Counted from the first letter of the stretch, positions 19,263-28,064 are shown. The stretch: 64,000 nt of DNA from Streptomyces sp. DH41 (GCF_029813785.1 NZ_JARVKY010000002.1:62001-126000), one strand, 5' to 3'. Notes: generated by a model not told the origin, from the letters alone. Translations and numbers: made by a program.

Positions 19263-19512
19263 CCTGCGCCCGGGACGGTTCGACCGTCTGACGCCTGGGT
19301 ACGTCAACCCGGCGCGCGCTCTTCCGATTTGGGCCCGCCGAACCCCTAGCCACTGTGCGTGTTCATGTGTTTACTATGAGTGACAGCGGGGGGTTGGGGT
19401 CTCGGGGACAGGAAAGTTCGGAGCGCGATAACGTCACCGCTGAACCATGTATCGCGTTACCCCGAGGGGCGACCCTCGGCCCTGTAACGCTTGTACCACC
19501 TTGGAGGTGAGG
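19263..19512 (+). promoter_or_regulatory. Promoter region of the anti-sigma/sigH operon
   Basis: 250 bases upstream of the anti-sigma gene, with an AT-rich patch (19355-19385) including TACTATGAGTGAC. In S. coelicolor the sigH locus has several developmentally and stress-regulated promoters, including BldD control. I cannot place individual promoters here. GGAGG at 19503-19507 defines the downstream GTG start. Confidence 0.45.
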
Positions 19513-19926
19513 GTGTCCCAGATCGCAGGCGAGCCCGCGACCCAGGACTTCGTCGAAGTCCGGCTGCCGGCCGCGGGTGCCTACCTGTCGGTGCTGCGTA
19601 CGGCGACGGCCGGCCTCGCAGCCCGTTTGGACTTCACCCTCGACGAGATCGAGGACCTGCGCATCGCAGTGGACGAGGCCTGCGCGATCCTGCTTCAGCA
19701 GGCCGTGCCCGGCTCGGTGCTCAGTTGTGTCTTCCGCCTCGTCGACGACTCGCTCGAGGTCACCGTCTCGGCGCCGACCACGGACGGCCACGCCCCGGCG
19801 CGGGACACCTTCGCCTGGACCGTGCTGTCCGCGCTCGCCGGCAAGGTCTCCTCCGCCGTGGACGAGGACAGAACCGTTTCGATCAGCCTCTACAAACAGC
19901 GCGGCGCGGGACCCGGGCCGACGTGA
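19513..19926 (+). CDS. prsH: RsbW-like anti-sigma factor (SigH antagonist)
   Basis: 137 residues from GTG 19513, five bases after GGAGG. An HATPase_c fold of the RsbW/SpoIIAB group: VEVRLPAAGAYLSVLRTATAGLAARLDFTLDEIEDLRIAVDEACA contains the N-box-like ExDxRxAVDEA. The C-terminal ATP-lid is short and degenerate. It should bind and inhibit the sigma factor encoded next; the name UshX is also used. Its TGA overlaps the GTG of that gene (GTGA), ensuring coupled synthesis. Confidence 0.88.
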   Translation: MSQIAGEPATQDFVEVRLPAAGAYLSVLRTATAGLAARLDFTLDEIEDLRIAVDEACAILLQQAVPGSVLSCVFRLVDDSLEVTVSAPTTDGHAPARDTFAWTVLSALAGKVSSAVDEDRTVSISLYKQRGAGPGPT

Positions 19927-21008
19927 GGAACGGGGACGGGCCGGTGCGGGACGAAGAGCGCGGCACAGGGGAGCTGCCGGCCGAGGGCACACGTTCGGAG
20001 AACGAGGCCCGGCGCATGGCGGACGGCATCGACGGCATTCCCGAGCAGGCCCGGCCTCATCCGGAGGACGAGGCCTCGCCCGAGGCCGTCGTCCCGGGCG
20101 ACGGGCAGCGGACCGGGGACACCCCCGTCCACCCCGTCCGCGCGGAGGCGAGGGCTCGGGAAAGGGCAACGGGCGGGACGATGAGCGAGCACGAGCGACA
20201 CTCCGAGGACGGCGCGCCGGGTGCACGGGGCACGCAGGGCACGCGGCACGACCCGCAGGACCGCAGCGGGGCCCGTCTCCTGTTCGCCGAGCTGCGCACG
20301 CTGACGAAGGACAGCCCCGAGTACGCGGAGCTGCGCAATCGGCTGGTCCGCATGCATCTGCCGCTCGTCGAGCACCTCGCGCGCCGTTTCCGCAACCGCG
20401 GCGAGCCCCTGGACGACCTCACCCAGGTCGCCACCATCGGACTGATCAAGTCGGTCGACCGGTTCGACCCGGAGCGCGGGGTGGAGTTCTCCACGTACGC
20501 GACCCCCACGGTCGTCGGCGAGATCAAGCGGCACTTCCGGGACAAGGGCTGGGCGGTGCGTGTCCCGCGCCGGCTGCAGGAGCTGCGGCTGGCCCTGACG
20601 ACGGCCACGGCGGAGCTTTCGCAACTGCACGGGCGCTCCCCCACGGTCCACGAGCTCGCCGAGAAGCTGGCGATCTCGGAGGAGGAGGTCCTGGAGGGCC
20701 TGGAGTCGGCCAACGCGTACTCCACGCTGTCCCTGGACGTCCCGGACACCGACGACGAGTCCCCGGCGGTCGCCGACACTCTCGGCGCCGAGGACGAGGC
20801 CCTGGAGGGCGTCGAGTACCGGGAGTCGCTCAAGCCGCTGCTGGAGGATCTGCCGCCGCGCGAGAAGCGGATCCTGCTGCTGCGCTTCTTCGGCAACATG
20901 ACCCAGTCGCAGATCGCGCAGGAGGTCGGGATCTCGCAGATGCACGTGTCGCGGCTGCTGGCGCGCACGCTGGCGCAGCTGCGGGAGAAGCTGCTGGTCG
21001 AGGAGTAG
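19923..21008 (+). CDS. sigH: SigB/SigF-family stress sigma factor
   Basis: 361 residues from GTG 19923. Region 2 (LVEHLARRFRNRGEPLDDLTQVATIGLIKSVDRFDPERGVEFSTYATPTVVGEIKRHFRDKGW), region 3 (VPRRLQELR...ELSQLHGRSPTVHELAEKL) and region 4 (LPPREKRILLLRFFGNMTQSQIAQEVGISQMHVSRLLAR) are complete. The first 85 residues are a hydrophilic extension ahead of the conserved core. Internal ATG codons at 20016 and 20181 could give shorter forms; multiple SigH isoforms are known in S. coelicolor. It serves osmotic stress and development in that species. Confidence 0.93.
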   Translation: MRNGDGPVRDEERGTGELPAEGTRSENEARRMADGIDGIPEQARPHPEDEASPEAVVPGDGQRTGDTPVHPVRAEARARERATGGTMSEHERHSEDGAPGARGTQGTRHDPQDRSGARLLFAELRTLTKDSPEYAELRNRLVRMHLPLVEHLARRFRNRGEPLDDLTQVATIGLIKSVDRFDPERGVEFSTYATPTVVGEIKRHFRDKGWAVRVPRRLQELRLALTTATAELSQLHGRSPTVHELAEKLAISEEEVLEGLESANAYSTLSLDVPDTDDESPAVADTLGAEDEALEGVEYRESLKPLLEDLPPREKRILLLRFFGNMTQSQIAQEVGISQMHVSRLLARTLAQLREKLLVEE

Positions 21009-21080
21009 CCGTCGGCGCCCGGAGACCGCGGGACGACTGCCGCGCCCGGTCGCCGCCGGGCCGCCGTCACTTCCCGGCGG

Positions 21081-21527
21081 TCACTTCTGGGCGCTGCTGG
21101 GTCCCCGGATGCCGAGGGCCTGGGTGGTCGCGGGGTTCACGAGCAGTACCAGCGCCGTGACGGCCACGACGCCGAGCACGATGCCCGCCGGGATGGCCAC
21201 GCTGTCGGCCTGCAGCAGGTTGTACGCCACGGGCAGCGCCATGATCTGCGTGATGACGGCGGGCCCACGGCTCCAGCCCCGCCGGCCGATCAGTCCGCGC
21301 GCGGCGAGCAGCGGCAGCAGCGCGAGGACGATCAGGGTGATACCGCCGGTGATGGCCGAGGTCCGGTCGTCGGGGTGGCCGGTGAGGCCTACCACGAGCA
21401 TCCAGGCGCCGCCGACGACGAGCGCCAGCCCCTCCAGTGCGGCGAGCGCGGCCGCTGCGGTCAGCCGCCCAGGACGGGGGCCCGCCTTTTCGGCGGCTTC
21501 GGGGGTGGGGGTCTGCTCACTGCTCAC
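21081..21527 (-). CDS. Small integral membrane protein, four predicted TM segments
   Basis: 148 residues from GTG 21527. Four hydrophobic stretches (about 25-45, 60-77, 92-105, 110-130) are separated by short loops, with an N-terminal hydrophilic tail. No catalytic motif is visible and I do not recognise a named family. It is convergent with sigH and divergent from the lipid-kinase gene. Function unknown. Confidence 0.75.
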   Translation of the reverse strand: MSSEQTPTPEAAEKAGPRPGRLTAAAALAALEGLALVVGGAWMLVVGLTGHPDDRTSAITGGITLIVLALLPLLAARGLIGRRGWSRGPAVITQIMALPVAYNLLQADSVAIPAGIVLGVVAVTALVLLVNPATTQALGIRGPSSAQK

Positions 21528-21733
21528 CCCTGAAGGGTAGCCCTCGGCGCACCGGCGCCCGCGAGCGCGTCCGTCGTACCGCCGCACAAGGGCGTACCGC
21601 CGACAACGACGTACCGCGCGCCCCGCGGCCGCGGCGAAACGGCGCGCACCCCGCCCCCGCGGCGATCCTCACCCCGGCCTCGGGCTCGGGCTCGGACTGG
21701 GCCGAGTACCACCCAGTAGGTACCCTGCAGACC

Positions 21734-22702
21734 ATGCGTGCACTTCTCGTGGTCAATCCGGCGGCAACCACCACGAGTGCGCGTACGCGCGACGTGTTGA
21801 TCCACGCCCTCGCGAGCGAGATGAAGCTCGAGGCGGTCACCACCGAGTACCGCGGCCATGCGCGCGACCTCGGCCGGCAGGCGGCACAGAGCGACGACGT
21901 CGACCTGGTGGTCGCCCTCGGCGGCGACGGCACGGTGAACGAGGTCGTCAACGGTCTGCTGCACGCCGGCCCCGACCCGGAGCACCTGCCCGGTCTCGCG
22001 GTGGTCCCCGGCGGTTCCACCAACGTCTTCGCCCGCGCCCTCGGCCTGCCCAACCACGCGGTGGAGGCCACCGGCGCCCTGCTGGACGCGCTGCGCGAGG
22101 GCAGTGAGCGGACCGTCGGACTCGGCCTGGCGTCGGGCACGCCAGGGTCGGAGGACGAGGCGGTCCCGGCCCGCTGGTTCACGTTCAACGCGGGACTGGG
22201 CTTCGACGCCGGCGTGGTCGGCCGCGTCGAGCAGCACCGCGAGCGCGGCAAGAAGTCGACACACGCCCTCTACGTCCGTCAGGTGATGCGCGCGCTCATC
22301 GGCGAGCCGCACCGCCGCAGCGGAACGATCACCCTGGAGCGGCCCGGCGAGGACCCGGTCACCGATCTGGTGCTGTCCATAGTCTCGAACACGTGTCCCT
22401 GGACGTTTCTGGGCAACCGTCCGATCTACGCGTCACCCCAGGCCTCGTTCGATACCGGGCTCGACGTCTTCGGCCTCCACCGCCTGTCCACGGCGGCGGT
22501 TGCCCGGTATGGCACCCAGTTGCTCACTTCGTCCCCCGAGCGCGGACCCCGGGGCCGACACGCCGTCTCCCTGCACGATATGACCGAGTTCACCTTGCAA
22601 TCGAAGGTGCCACTCCCCCTCCAGATGGACGGTGACCACCTGGGGCTGCGGACCAGCGTGACGTTCACAGGCGTTCGCCGTGCACTGCGTGTGATTGTGT
22701 GA
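21734..22702 (+). CDS. Diacylglycerol/sphingosine kinase-like lipid kinase
   Basis: 322 residues from ATG 21734. VNPAATTTSARTRDVLIHAL is followed by the nucleotide-binding signature VVALGGDGTVNEVVNGLL (GGDGT, about 75), then VVPGGSTNVFARALG. A C-terminal beta-rich domain ends in PLQMDGDHLG. This is the DAGK catalytic family, which phosphorylates diacylglycerol-type lipids. No membrane segment is present. The upstream AGTAGGTACCCTG close to the ATG suggests a very short leader. Confidence 0.88.
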   Translation: MRALLVVNPAATTTSARTRDVLIHALASEMKLEAVTTEYRGHARDLGRQAAQSDDVDLVVALGGDGTVNEVVNGLLHAGPDPEHLPGLAVVPGGSTNVFARALGLPNHAVEATGALLDALREGSERTVGLGLASGTPGSEDEAVPARWFTFNAGLGFDAGVVGRVEQHRERGKKSTHALYVRQVMRALIGEPHRRSGTITLERPGEDPVTDLVLSIVSNTCPWTFLGNRPIYASPQASFDTGLDVFGLHRLSTAAVARYGTQLLTSSPERGPRGRHAVSLHDMTEFTLQSKVPLPLQMDGDHLGLRTSVTFTGVRRALRVIV

Positions 22703-23022
22703 GCAGAAGGGGCGAAAGTCCTTTCACTCGAACGTTTAGACCAGGGTCCACCCCATAGAAGTACGGCTGTGACCTAGTCGACACCGCAGAATCTAAAAAA
22801 ACTTTCCGGAAGGGGTTGTATCCGCCGCCGAGGTTTGCGAGTCTCTACTTGGCGATCGGGACGGCCCGCAAGACCGGCATCCACAGATCGCCAGAACCCC
22901 TCTTCAAACCACAGGACCACGTCAGGGCAACCTGGCGGTAGGCCCTTCCCTTGTTGAGGGATTCGTGAAAGCGTTCACATTCACAAGCATCCCGCATGTA
23001 ATACCAAGGAGAGGTAGCAGCC
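22703..23022 (+). promoter_or_regulatory. Leader and promoter region of wblE
   Basis: 320 bases without a gene. It contains AT-rich islands (CTAAAAAAACTTTCC near 22792-22806; GTTTAGACC near 22734). A GGAAG...GTT pair is present but spaced 20 bases, longer than the 18-19 expected for SigR. AAGGAGAGG precedes the wblE ATG. Confidence 0.45.
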
Positions 23023-23280
23023 ATGGACTGGCGTCACCGCGCCGTTTGCCGCGAGGAAGACCCCGAGCTCTTCTTCCCCATCGGCAACACCGGTCCCGCG
23101 CTGCTGCAGATCGAGGAAGCCAAGGCCGTCTGCCGTCGCTGCCCTGTCATGGAGCAGTGCCTGCAGTGGGCGCTCGAGTCCGGCCAGGACTCCGGCGTCT
23201 GGGGTGGTCTCAGCGAGGACGAGCGCCGCGCAATGAAGCGCCGTGCCGCCCGCAACCGGGCTCGTCAGGCTTCCGCCTGA
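23023..23280 (+). CDS. wblE: WhiB-family iron-sulfur transcription factor WblE
   Basis: 85 residues with the four-cysteine [4Fe-4S] set Cys9, Cys37, Cys40 and Cys46 (CRRCPVMEQC), the GVWGG turn, and a basic tail RRAMKRRAARNRARQ. WhiB-like proteins bind the housekeeping sigma factor region 4 and respond to redox or NO. WblE is the conserved actinobacterial WhiB1-type member. It is followed by a textbook rho-independent terminator. Confidence 0.95.
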   Translation: MDWRHRAVCREEDPELFFPIGNTGPALLQIEEAKAVCRRCPVMEQCLQWALESGQDSGVWGGLSEDERRAMKRRAARNRARQASA

Positions 23281-23388
23281 CCATCCACCCCTGCTGACAG
23301 CCTGAGCTTGGCGGCGTGTACAGCGAGTACACAACCCCCGCTCCCGAGCCGCAGCGCGCAGTACCCCGATGCGATCGCACGAGCACTG

Positions 23389-23419
23389 GCCTCGGACCCT
23401 CACCGGTCCGGGGCTTTTT
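23389..23419 (+). terminator. Rho-independent terminator after wblE
   Basis: GCCTCGGACC (23389-23398) pairs with GGTCCGGGGC (23405-23414) over 10 positions with one G-U, and TTTTT follows at once. This is one of the few terminators in the window with a real U-tract. Confidence 0.9.
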
Positions 23420-23470
23420 GCTGTCCGGGCTGTCCGGCCGGCCCGCGGCCCGCAGGGTCTGCTTCGCTGT

Positions 23471-24937
23471 CTACTTCTCCGTGGGCACCGGGATGTCCAG
23501 GATCACCCGGGTGCCGCGCTCCGGGCCAGGCACCATGTCGAAGGTGCCGCCCAGCTCGCCCTCCACCAGGGTGCGGACGATCTGCAGGCCGAGGTTGCCG
23601 GAACGGTGCGGATCGAAGTCCTCGGGCAGACCGACGCCGTCGTCCTGGACGGTGACCAGCAGCCGGATCTCCTTCGTCGTACCGCCACGGACCGCGGAGA
23701 CCTCGACCGTGCCGGTGTCACCCTCCCGGAAACCGTGCTCCAGCGCGTTCTGCAGAATCTCGGTCAGCACCATCGACAGGGGGGTCGCGACCTCGGCGTC
23801 CAGGATGCCGAAGCGACCGGTGCGCCGGCCGGTGACCTTGCCCGGCGAGATCTCGGCCACCATCGCCAGCACGCGGTCGGCGATCTCGTCGAACTCCACC
23901 CGCTCGTCCAGGTTCTGAGACAGCGTCTCGTGCACGATCGCGATCGAACCGACCCGGCGTACGGCCTCTTCGAGCGCCTCGCGCCCCCGGTCGGACTCGA
24001 TGCGCCGGGCCTGGAGGCGCAGCAGTGCCGCCACCGTCTGGAGGTTGTTCTTCACCCGGTGGTGGATCTCCCGGATGGTGGCGTCCTTGGTGATCAACTC
24101 CCGCTCACGGCGGCGTAGTTCCGTCACGTCGCGCAGGAGTACCAGCGAGCCGATGCGCGTGCCCTTCGGCTTGAGGGGGATGGCGCGGAACTGGATCACG
24201 CCGTCGTGCGCCTCGATCTCGAACTCGCGCGGCGCCCAGCCGCTGGCCACCTTGGCGAGCGCCTCGTCCACCGGGCCGCGGGAGGGGGCGAGTTCGGCGG
24301 TGGTCCGGCCGAGGTGATGGCCGACCAGGTCGGCGGCGAGGCCCATGCGGTGGTAGGCCGACAGCGCGTTCGGGGAGGCGTACTGGACGATGCCGTCCGC
24401 GTCGAGCCGGATCAGACCGTCACCGACGCGGGGCGAGGCGTCCATGTCGACCTGCTGGTTCTCGAACGGGAAGGCGCCTGCCGCGATCATCTGCGCGAGG
24501 TCCGACGCGCTCTGCAGATACGTGAGTTCCAGCCGGCTCGGGGTACGCACGGTGAGCAGGTTGGTATTGCGGGCGATGACACCGAGCACGCGCCCCTGAC
24601 GTCGTACGGGGATGGACTCGACGCGGACCGGGACCTCCTCACGCCACTCCGGGTCGCCCTCGCGCACGATCCGGCCCTCGTCCAGGGCGGCGTCCAGCAT
24701 GGGGCGCCGGCCGCGTGGGACCAGGTGGCCGACCATGTCGTCCTGGTACGAGGTCGGTCCGGTGTTGGGCCGCATCTGGGCGACGGAGACGTAGCGCGTG
24801 CCGTCGCGGGTGGGTACCCACAGGACCAGGTCGGCGAAGGAGAGGTCGGAGAGGAGCTGCCACTCCGAGACCAGCAGGTGGAGCCACTCGAGGTCGGAGT
24901 CGTCGAGTGCTGTGTGCTGGCGTACGAGTTCGTTCAT
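23471..24937 (-). CDS. PdtaS-type sensor histidine kinase (GAF-PAS-HisKA_2)
   Basis: 488 residues, no membrane segment. An N-terminal GAF-like domain (about 1-165) precedes a PAS domain (about 180-290: GLIRLDADGIVQYASPNALSAYHRMG). HisKA_2 carries the phospho-acceptor histidine in EIHHRVKNNLQTVAALLRLQARR. The HATPase domain has LTEILQNALEHGF (N-box) and DDGVGLPEDFD. The cognate regulator in this family is an RNA-binding ANTAR protein, encoded elsewhere. ATG 24937 is chosen at the start of the conserved MNELVRQH. Confidence 0.92.
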   Translation of the reverse strand: MNELVRQHTALDDSDLEWLHLLVSEWQLLSDLSFADLVLWVPTRDGTRYVSVAQMRPNTGPTSYQDDMVGHLVPRGRRPMLDAALDEGRIVREGDPEWREEVPVRVESIPVRRQGRVLGVIARNTNLLTVRTPSRLELTYLQSASDLAQMIAAGAFPFENQQVDMDASPRVGDGLIRLDADGIVQYASPNALSAYHRMGLAADLVGHHLGRTTAELAPSRGPVDEALAKVASGWAPREFEIEAHDGVIQFRAIPLKPKGTRIGSLVLLRDVTELRRRERELITKDATIREIHHRVKNNLQTVAALLRLQARRIESDRGREALEEAVRRVGSIAIVHETLSQNLDERVEFDEIADRVLAMVAEISPGKVTGRRTGRFGILDAEVATPLSMVLTEILQNALEHGFREGDTGTVEVSAVRGGTTKEIRLLVTVQDDGVGLPEDFDPHRSGNLGLQIVRTLVEGELGGTFDMVPGPERGTRVILDIPVPTEK

Positions 24938-25362
24938 GGAGGGCACGTGGCTGAGCGTACCTGGCGGTACGGACAGCGCTCGAAACCGTCCGGATTCCAC
25001 CGCCGCCGGTCCGGGTCCGGCCCTGGAGACACCCGCGGGCCGCGGCGCCTGAGAGGGACCCTCAGCCCTCCCGGCACCGCAGCCCGGAGCAACATCGGCC
25101 GTGGGGTGTGCGGTCCCGGTCGGCCGAAGGATGAGGAGCCGGGGCAGTCAGGGCAGAGAGCTCCGGTTCCTCGGTCCGCCCTCCTGTGCGGGGAGGGCGG
25201 AAGTCTGACGATCACCTTGCGCGAAGGTCACGGCACGTGTCCCACTACAAGGGTCTCCATGGCCATTGTGGACTAGACCACTCATCGTGTCCATGTGAAG
25301 GACGATGTTTGTCGTTGTCGCGTTCCGTCGACTGCTCGGACACCCGGGCGCCCGGCCAAAGC
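24938..25362. other. Intergenic stretch between histidine kinase and TetR genes
   Basis: 425 bases with no convincing gene; the kinase promoter should lie at its left end. The only clear element is a DasR-box-like palindrome at 25268-25281. Open frames here lack a ribosome-binding site and resemble nothing known. Confidence 0.5.
25268..25281. promoter_or_regulatory. Orphan DasR-box (dre)-like site
   Basis: GTGGACTAGACCAC shares the 12-base core TGGACTAGACCA with the box in front of dasR in this same window (33198-33209). It fits the dre consensus TGGTCTAGACCA with one change. It sits about 330 bases upstream of the kinase start and downstream of the TetR gene. Confidence 0.55.
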
Positions 25363-26022
25363 CTAACCCTGTTGGCTCACACACGGGGGCCAGACGGCCA
25401 GGGCAATTTCCGCGAGCGCCTCCAGCTCCGCCCGGCTCGCACCGTCGCGCGCCTGCTGGGACATGCCCTGGATCATGGCGCCGGTGTACCGGGCGAGCGC
25501 GGTCGCGTCGGTGTCCGGCGGCAACGTGCCCGCGGCCACGTCGGCGCGGATCCGGTCCTCGATCCCGGCGATGTTGGCGTTGCGCCGTTGCCGCAGGGAT
25601 TCCTCGACCTCGGCGGTCGAACAGTTGGCGGCCGCGTGGATGACGAGGCACCCGTGGGGCCGGCCGGGGACCGTGTACTCGGCGGCGGCCTCGCGCAGCA
25701 TCCGCTCTATCCCCGCGCGGGCGGTCGGCTCCTCGGTGAGGGCGCGGGTACCGAAGGAGCCGTACCGCACGCCGTACTCCTGGACGACCTCCTCGAAGAG
25801 CGCGCGCTTGTCGCCGAAGGCGGCGTACAGGCTCGGGGCGCCGATGTCCATGATCCGGGTGAGGTCGGAGACGGAGGTGGCCTCGTACCCACGCTCCCAG
25901 AACGCCATCAGCGCCTTCTCCAGGGCCGTCGCCCGGTCGAAGGAGCGGGGCCGGCCACGGGTCCTGGCCGCGGCACCCCGAGCCTGCGCCCCTGCCTGTC
26001 CGCTCTTCTCGCTGCTCACCAT
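25363..26022 (-). CDS. TetR/AcrR-family repressor
   Basis: 219 residues from ATG 26022 (another ATG at 26031 is possible). The DNA-binding domain is at about 25-70: ALMAFWERGYEATSVSDLTRIMDIGAPSLYAAFGDKRALFEEVV. A C-terminal domain has LVIHAAANCST, typical of YcdC/TetR_C_16-like regulators. It is divergent from an SDR gene across 97 bases containing two matching palindromes, so it very likely represses both itself and the SDR. The ligand is unknown. Confidence 0.9.
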   Translation of the reverse strand: MVSSEKSGQAGAQARGAAARTRGRPRSFDRATALEKALMAFWERGYEATSVSDLTRIMDIGAPSLYAAFGDKRALFEEVVQEYGVRYGSFGTRALTEEPTARAGIERMLREAAAEYTVPGRPHGCLVIHAAANCSTAEVEESLRQRRNANIAGIEDRIRADVAAGTLPPDTDATALARYTGAMIQGMSQQARDGASRAELEALAEIALAVWPPCVSQQG

Positions 26023-26035
26023 GGAGTGCATTTTA

Positions 26036-26095
26036 TAGCGGGCACTAGAGAAGTGTCGCCGGGGTACTGTACGGTCTTTTCTGTAGCGACCGCTA
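26036..26095. promoter_or_regulatory. Twin operator palindromes between TetR and SDR genes
   Basis: TAGCGGGCACTA (26036-26047) and TAGCGACCGCTA (26084-26095) are each followed by GAGAA. The second is a perfect TAGCG-NN-CGCTA dyad and the first differs at one half-site base. Their starts are 48 bases apart. They flank the space where both divergent promoters must be. Confidence 0.75.
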
Positions 26096-26119
26096 GAGAA
26101 ATGCGAAGGGGGCGCCGGC

Positions 26120-26881
26120 ATGGGCGTGCAGGGAGTTCTCACGGGCAGGACAGCTCTCGTCACGGGGGCGAGCAGGGGCATCGGGCGTGGGATCGCGGAG
26201 CGCCTGGGACGCGACGGCGCCCGGGTGGCGGTGCACTACGGCAGGAACGAGGCGGCGGCGAAGGAGACGGTCGCCACGATCGAGGCGGCGGGGGGCTCGG
26301 CGTTCGCGATCAGGGCCGACCTGGGCGCCCCCGGGGCCGCCGAGGCACTGTGGGAGGAGTTCGACCGGCACGCCGACGGGGTGGACATCCTGGTGAACAA
26401 CGCGGGGATCGGCAGCACACCCCCTATCGGGGACATAGGGGAGAAGGAGTACGACGCGGTCTTCGCGGTCAACGTGAAGGCGCCGTTCTTCATCCTCAAG
26501 CACGGCATGGGGCGGCTGCGCGACGGTGGCCGGGTCATCAACATCTCGTCGGGACTGGCCCGCACCGCGGTGATGCCGGACAACATGGCGTACGCGATGA
26601 CGAAGGGCGCGCTCGACGTGTTCTCACGTGACCTCTCCAAGGTGCTGGGCACCCGAGGCATCACGGTGAACTCGGTGGCCCCCGGGATCATCGACACCGA
26701 CAACACGGCCGAGCTGCTGCACGGGAGCGCGGACGGCTGGGACCGGGCGGCGGCACTCTCCGCGCTGGGCGGGGTGGGGGCGCCGGCCGAGGTGGCCGAC
26801 GTGGTCGCTTTCCTCGCCTCGTACGGGGGGCGGTGGGTCACGGGGAGCTGGGTGGACGCGACGGGCGGATCGCTGACGTGA
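26120..26881 (+). CDS. Short-chain dehydrogenase/reductase
   Basis: 253 residues. The cofactor loop is TGASRGIGRGIAE, followed by NNAGIG and a catalytic set of Ser (NISSGLA), Tyr and Lys in YAMTKGALD. A C-terminal VTGSWVDATGG closes the fold. The pattern is that of FabG-like classical SDRs using NADP(H). It is under probable control of the divergent TetR gene, which suggests a role in handling a small carbonyl or xenobiotic. Substrate unknown. Confidence 0.92.
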   Translation: MGVQGVLTGRTALVTGASRGIGRGIAERLGRDGARVAVHYGRNEAAAKETVATIEAAGGSAFAIRADLGAPGAAEALWEEFDRHADGVDILVNNAGIGSTPPIGDIGEKEYDAVFAVNVKAPFFILKHGMGRLRDGGRVINISSGLARTAVMPDNMAYAMTKGALDVFSRDLSKVLGTRGITVNSVAPGIIDTDNTAELLHGSADGWDRAAALSALGGVGAPAEVADVVAFLASYGGRWVTGSWVDATGGSLT

Positions 26882-26966
26882 CCCCGGTGCAACGGCGCGC
26901 TTCGCCCGACCGGTTCAGCGCTTCCCCGGCCGGTTTCAACGCGCCCGCGGGGTCCGGCTCTGTTAG

Positions 26967-26982
26967 ATTGGTCTAAACCACA
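26967..26982 (+). promoter_or_regulatory. DasR box (dre) upstream of nagB
   Basis: ATTGGTCTAAACCACA contains TGGTCTAAACCA, one base from the palindromic dre consensus TGGTCTAGACCA. It lies 64 bases before the nagB start. DasR control of nagB is established in S. coelicolor. Confidence 0.85.
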
Positions 26983-27045
26983 TAGGGTCAGTCACAGCCA
27001 GTCCCGGACCCCGGGTGAGTCCTCTCTTCGAAACGGCGGGCAAGC

Positions 27046-27831
27046 GTGGAAGTTGTCATCGTTGCGGATGCCAAGGCGGGCGGCGAGCTCATAGCCGAGG
27101 CCATGGCGCAGTTGCTCCGGCGCAAGCCAGACGCCCTGCTCGGGGTGGCCACCGGCTCGACGCCCCTGCCCGTGTACGAGGCGCTGGCGGCCAAGGCGCG
27201 CTCGGGCGCGGTGGAGACCGCGCGAGCACGGATAGCCCAGCTCGACGAGTACGTGGGACTCCCCGCGGAGCACCCCGAGTCGTACCGCTCGGTGCTGCGG
27301 CGCGAGGTGCTCGAGCCGCTCGGGATCGGCATGGACGCGTTCATGGGTCCCGACGGCACGGCCGCCGACGTGCAGGGAGCCTGCGAGGCGTACGACAAGG
27401 CGCTGGGCGAGGCCGGCGGGGTCGACCTCCAGCTGCTGGGGATCGGGACCGACGGGCACATCGGCTTCAACGAGCCGTGCTCCTCGCTCGCCTCGCGGAC
27501 CCGGATCAAGACGCTCACCGAGCAGACCCGCGTCGACAACGCGCGCTTCTTCGACGGCGACATCGAGCAGGTGCCACACCACGTGATGACGCAGGGCATC
27601 GGCACCATCCTGGAGGCCCGGCACGTGGTGCTGCTCGCCACCGGCGAGAGCAAGGCGGACGCGGTCGCCGCGAGCGTCGAGGGACCGCTCGCGGCCGTGT
27701 GCCCGGCCTCCGCGCTCCAGCTCCACCCGCACGCCACGGTCGTCGTCGACGAGGCCGCCGCCTCCAAGCTGAAGCTCGCCGACTACTTCCGGCACACCTA
27801 CGCCCACAAGCCCGACTGGCAGGGCGTCTGA
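27046..27831 (+). CDS. nagB: Glucosamine-6-phosphate deaminase
   Basis: 261 residues, GTG start. LDEYVGL supplies the general base aspartate, and LGIGTDGHIGFNEP the catalytic Asp/His/Glu cluster. ATGSTPLPVYEAL is the phosphate-binding loop. It converts glucosamine-6-phosphate to fructose-6-phosphate and ammonia, feeding imported GlcNAc into glycolysis. The substrate GlcN-6-P is also the ligand that releases DasR, so the enzyme sets the level of the inducer. It is convergent with dasD. Confidence 0.97.
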   Translation: MEVVIVADAKAGGELIAEAMAQLLRRKPDALLGVATGSTPLPVYEALAAKARSGAVETARARIAQLDEYVGLPAEHPESYRSVLRREVLEPLGIGMDAFMGPDGTAADVQGACEAYDKALGEAGGVDLQLLGIGTDGHIGFNEPCSSLASRTRIKTLTEQTRVDNARFFDGDIEQVPHHVMTQGIGTILEARHVVLLATGESKADAVAASVEGPLAAVCPASALQLHPHATVVVDEAAASKLKLADYFRHTYAHKPDWQGV

Positions 27832-27876
27832 GCCTGCGAGCCCGCTCAGGCCCGAAGGTCCGCGCAGCGCGTGCGG

Positions 27877-27916
27877 GAAGGGCGCCGGTCCCCCACCACC
27901 GGGGGCGGCGCCCTTC
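27877..27916 (+). terminator. nagB terminator hairpin
   Basis: GAAGGGCGCCG (27877-27887) pairs perfectly with CGGCGCCCTTC (27906-27916). It lies 45 bases after the nagB stop. Confidence 0.8.
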
Positions 27917-28064
27917 GTCGTACCGACGGGTGCGCTCGCGGACGCCACGAAGACGGTCGGCGCCACGGCACGTGGGGGCGGGCCTCTCCTGTCCGGCAGT
28001 CCCCTGGGCGAGGCAAGGCGGCGAGGCGCCCGCGGGCCGCGGCGCCGCACCGGACCCACCGCAC

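Noticed and set aside
22809..22840. SigR-type promoter upstream of wblE (GGAAG...GTT)
   Set aside because: Spacing is 20 bases and the fifth base is G rather than T, outside the consensus used by SigR.
25148..25651. A minus-strand open frame covering the orphan DasR box
   Set aside because: It overlaps the TetR gene in another frame, has no ribosome-binding site and shows no recognisable domain.
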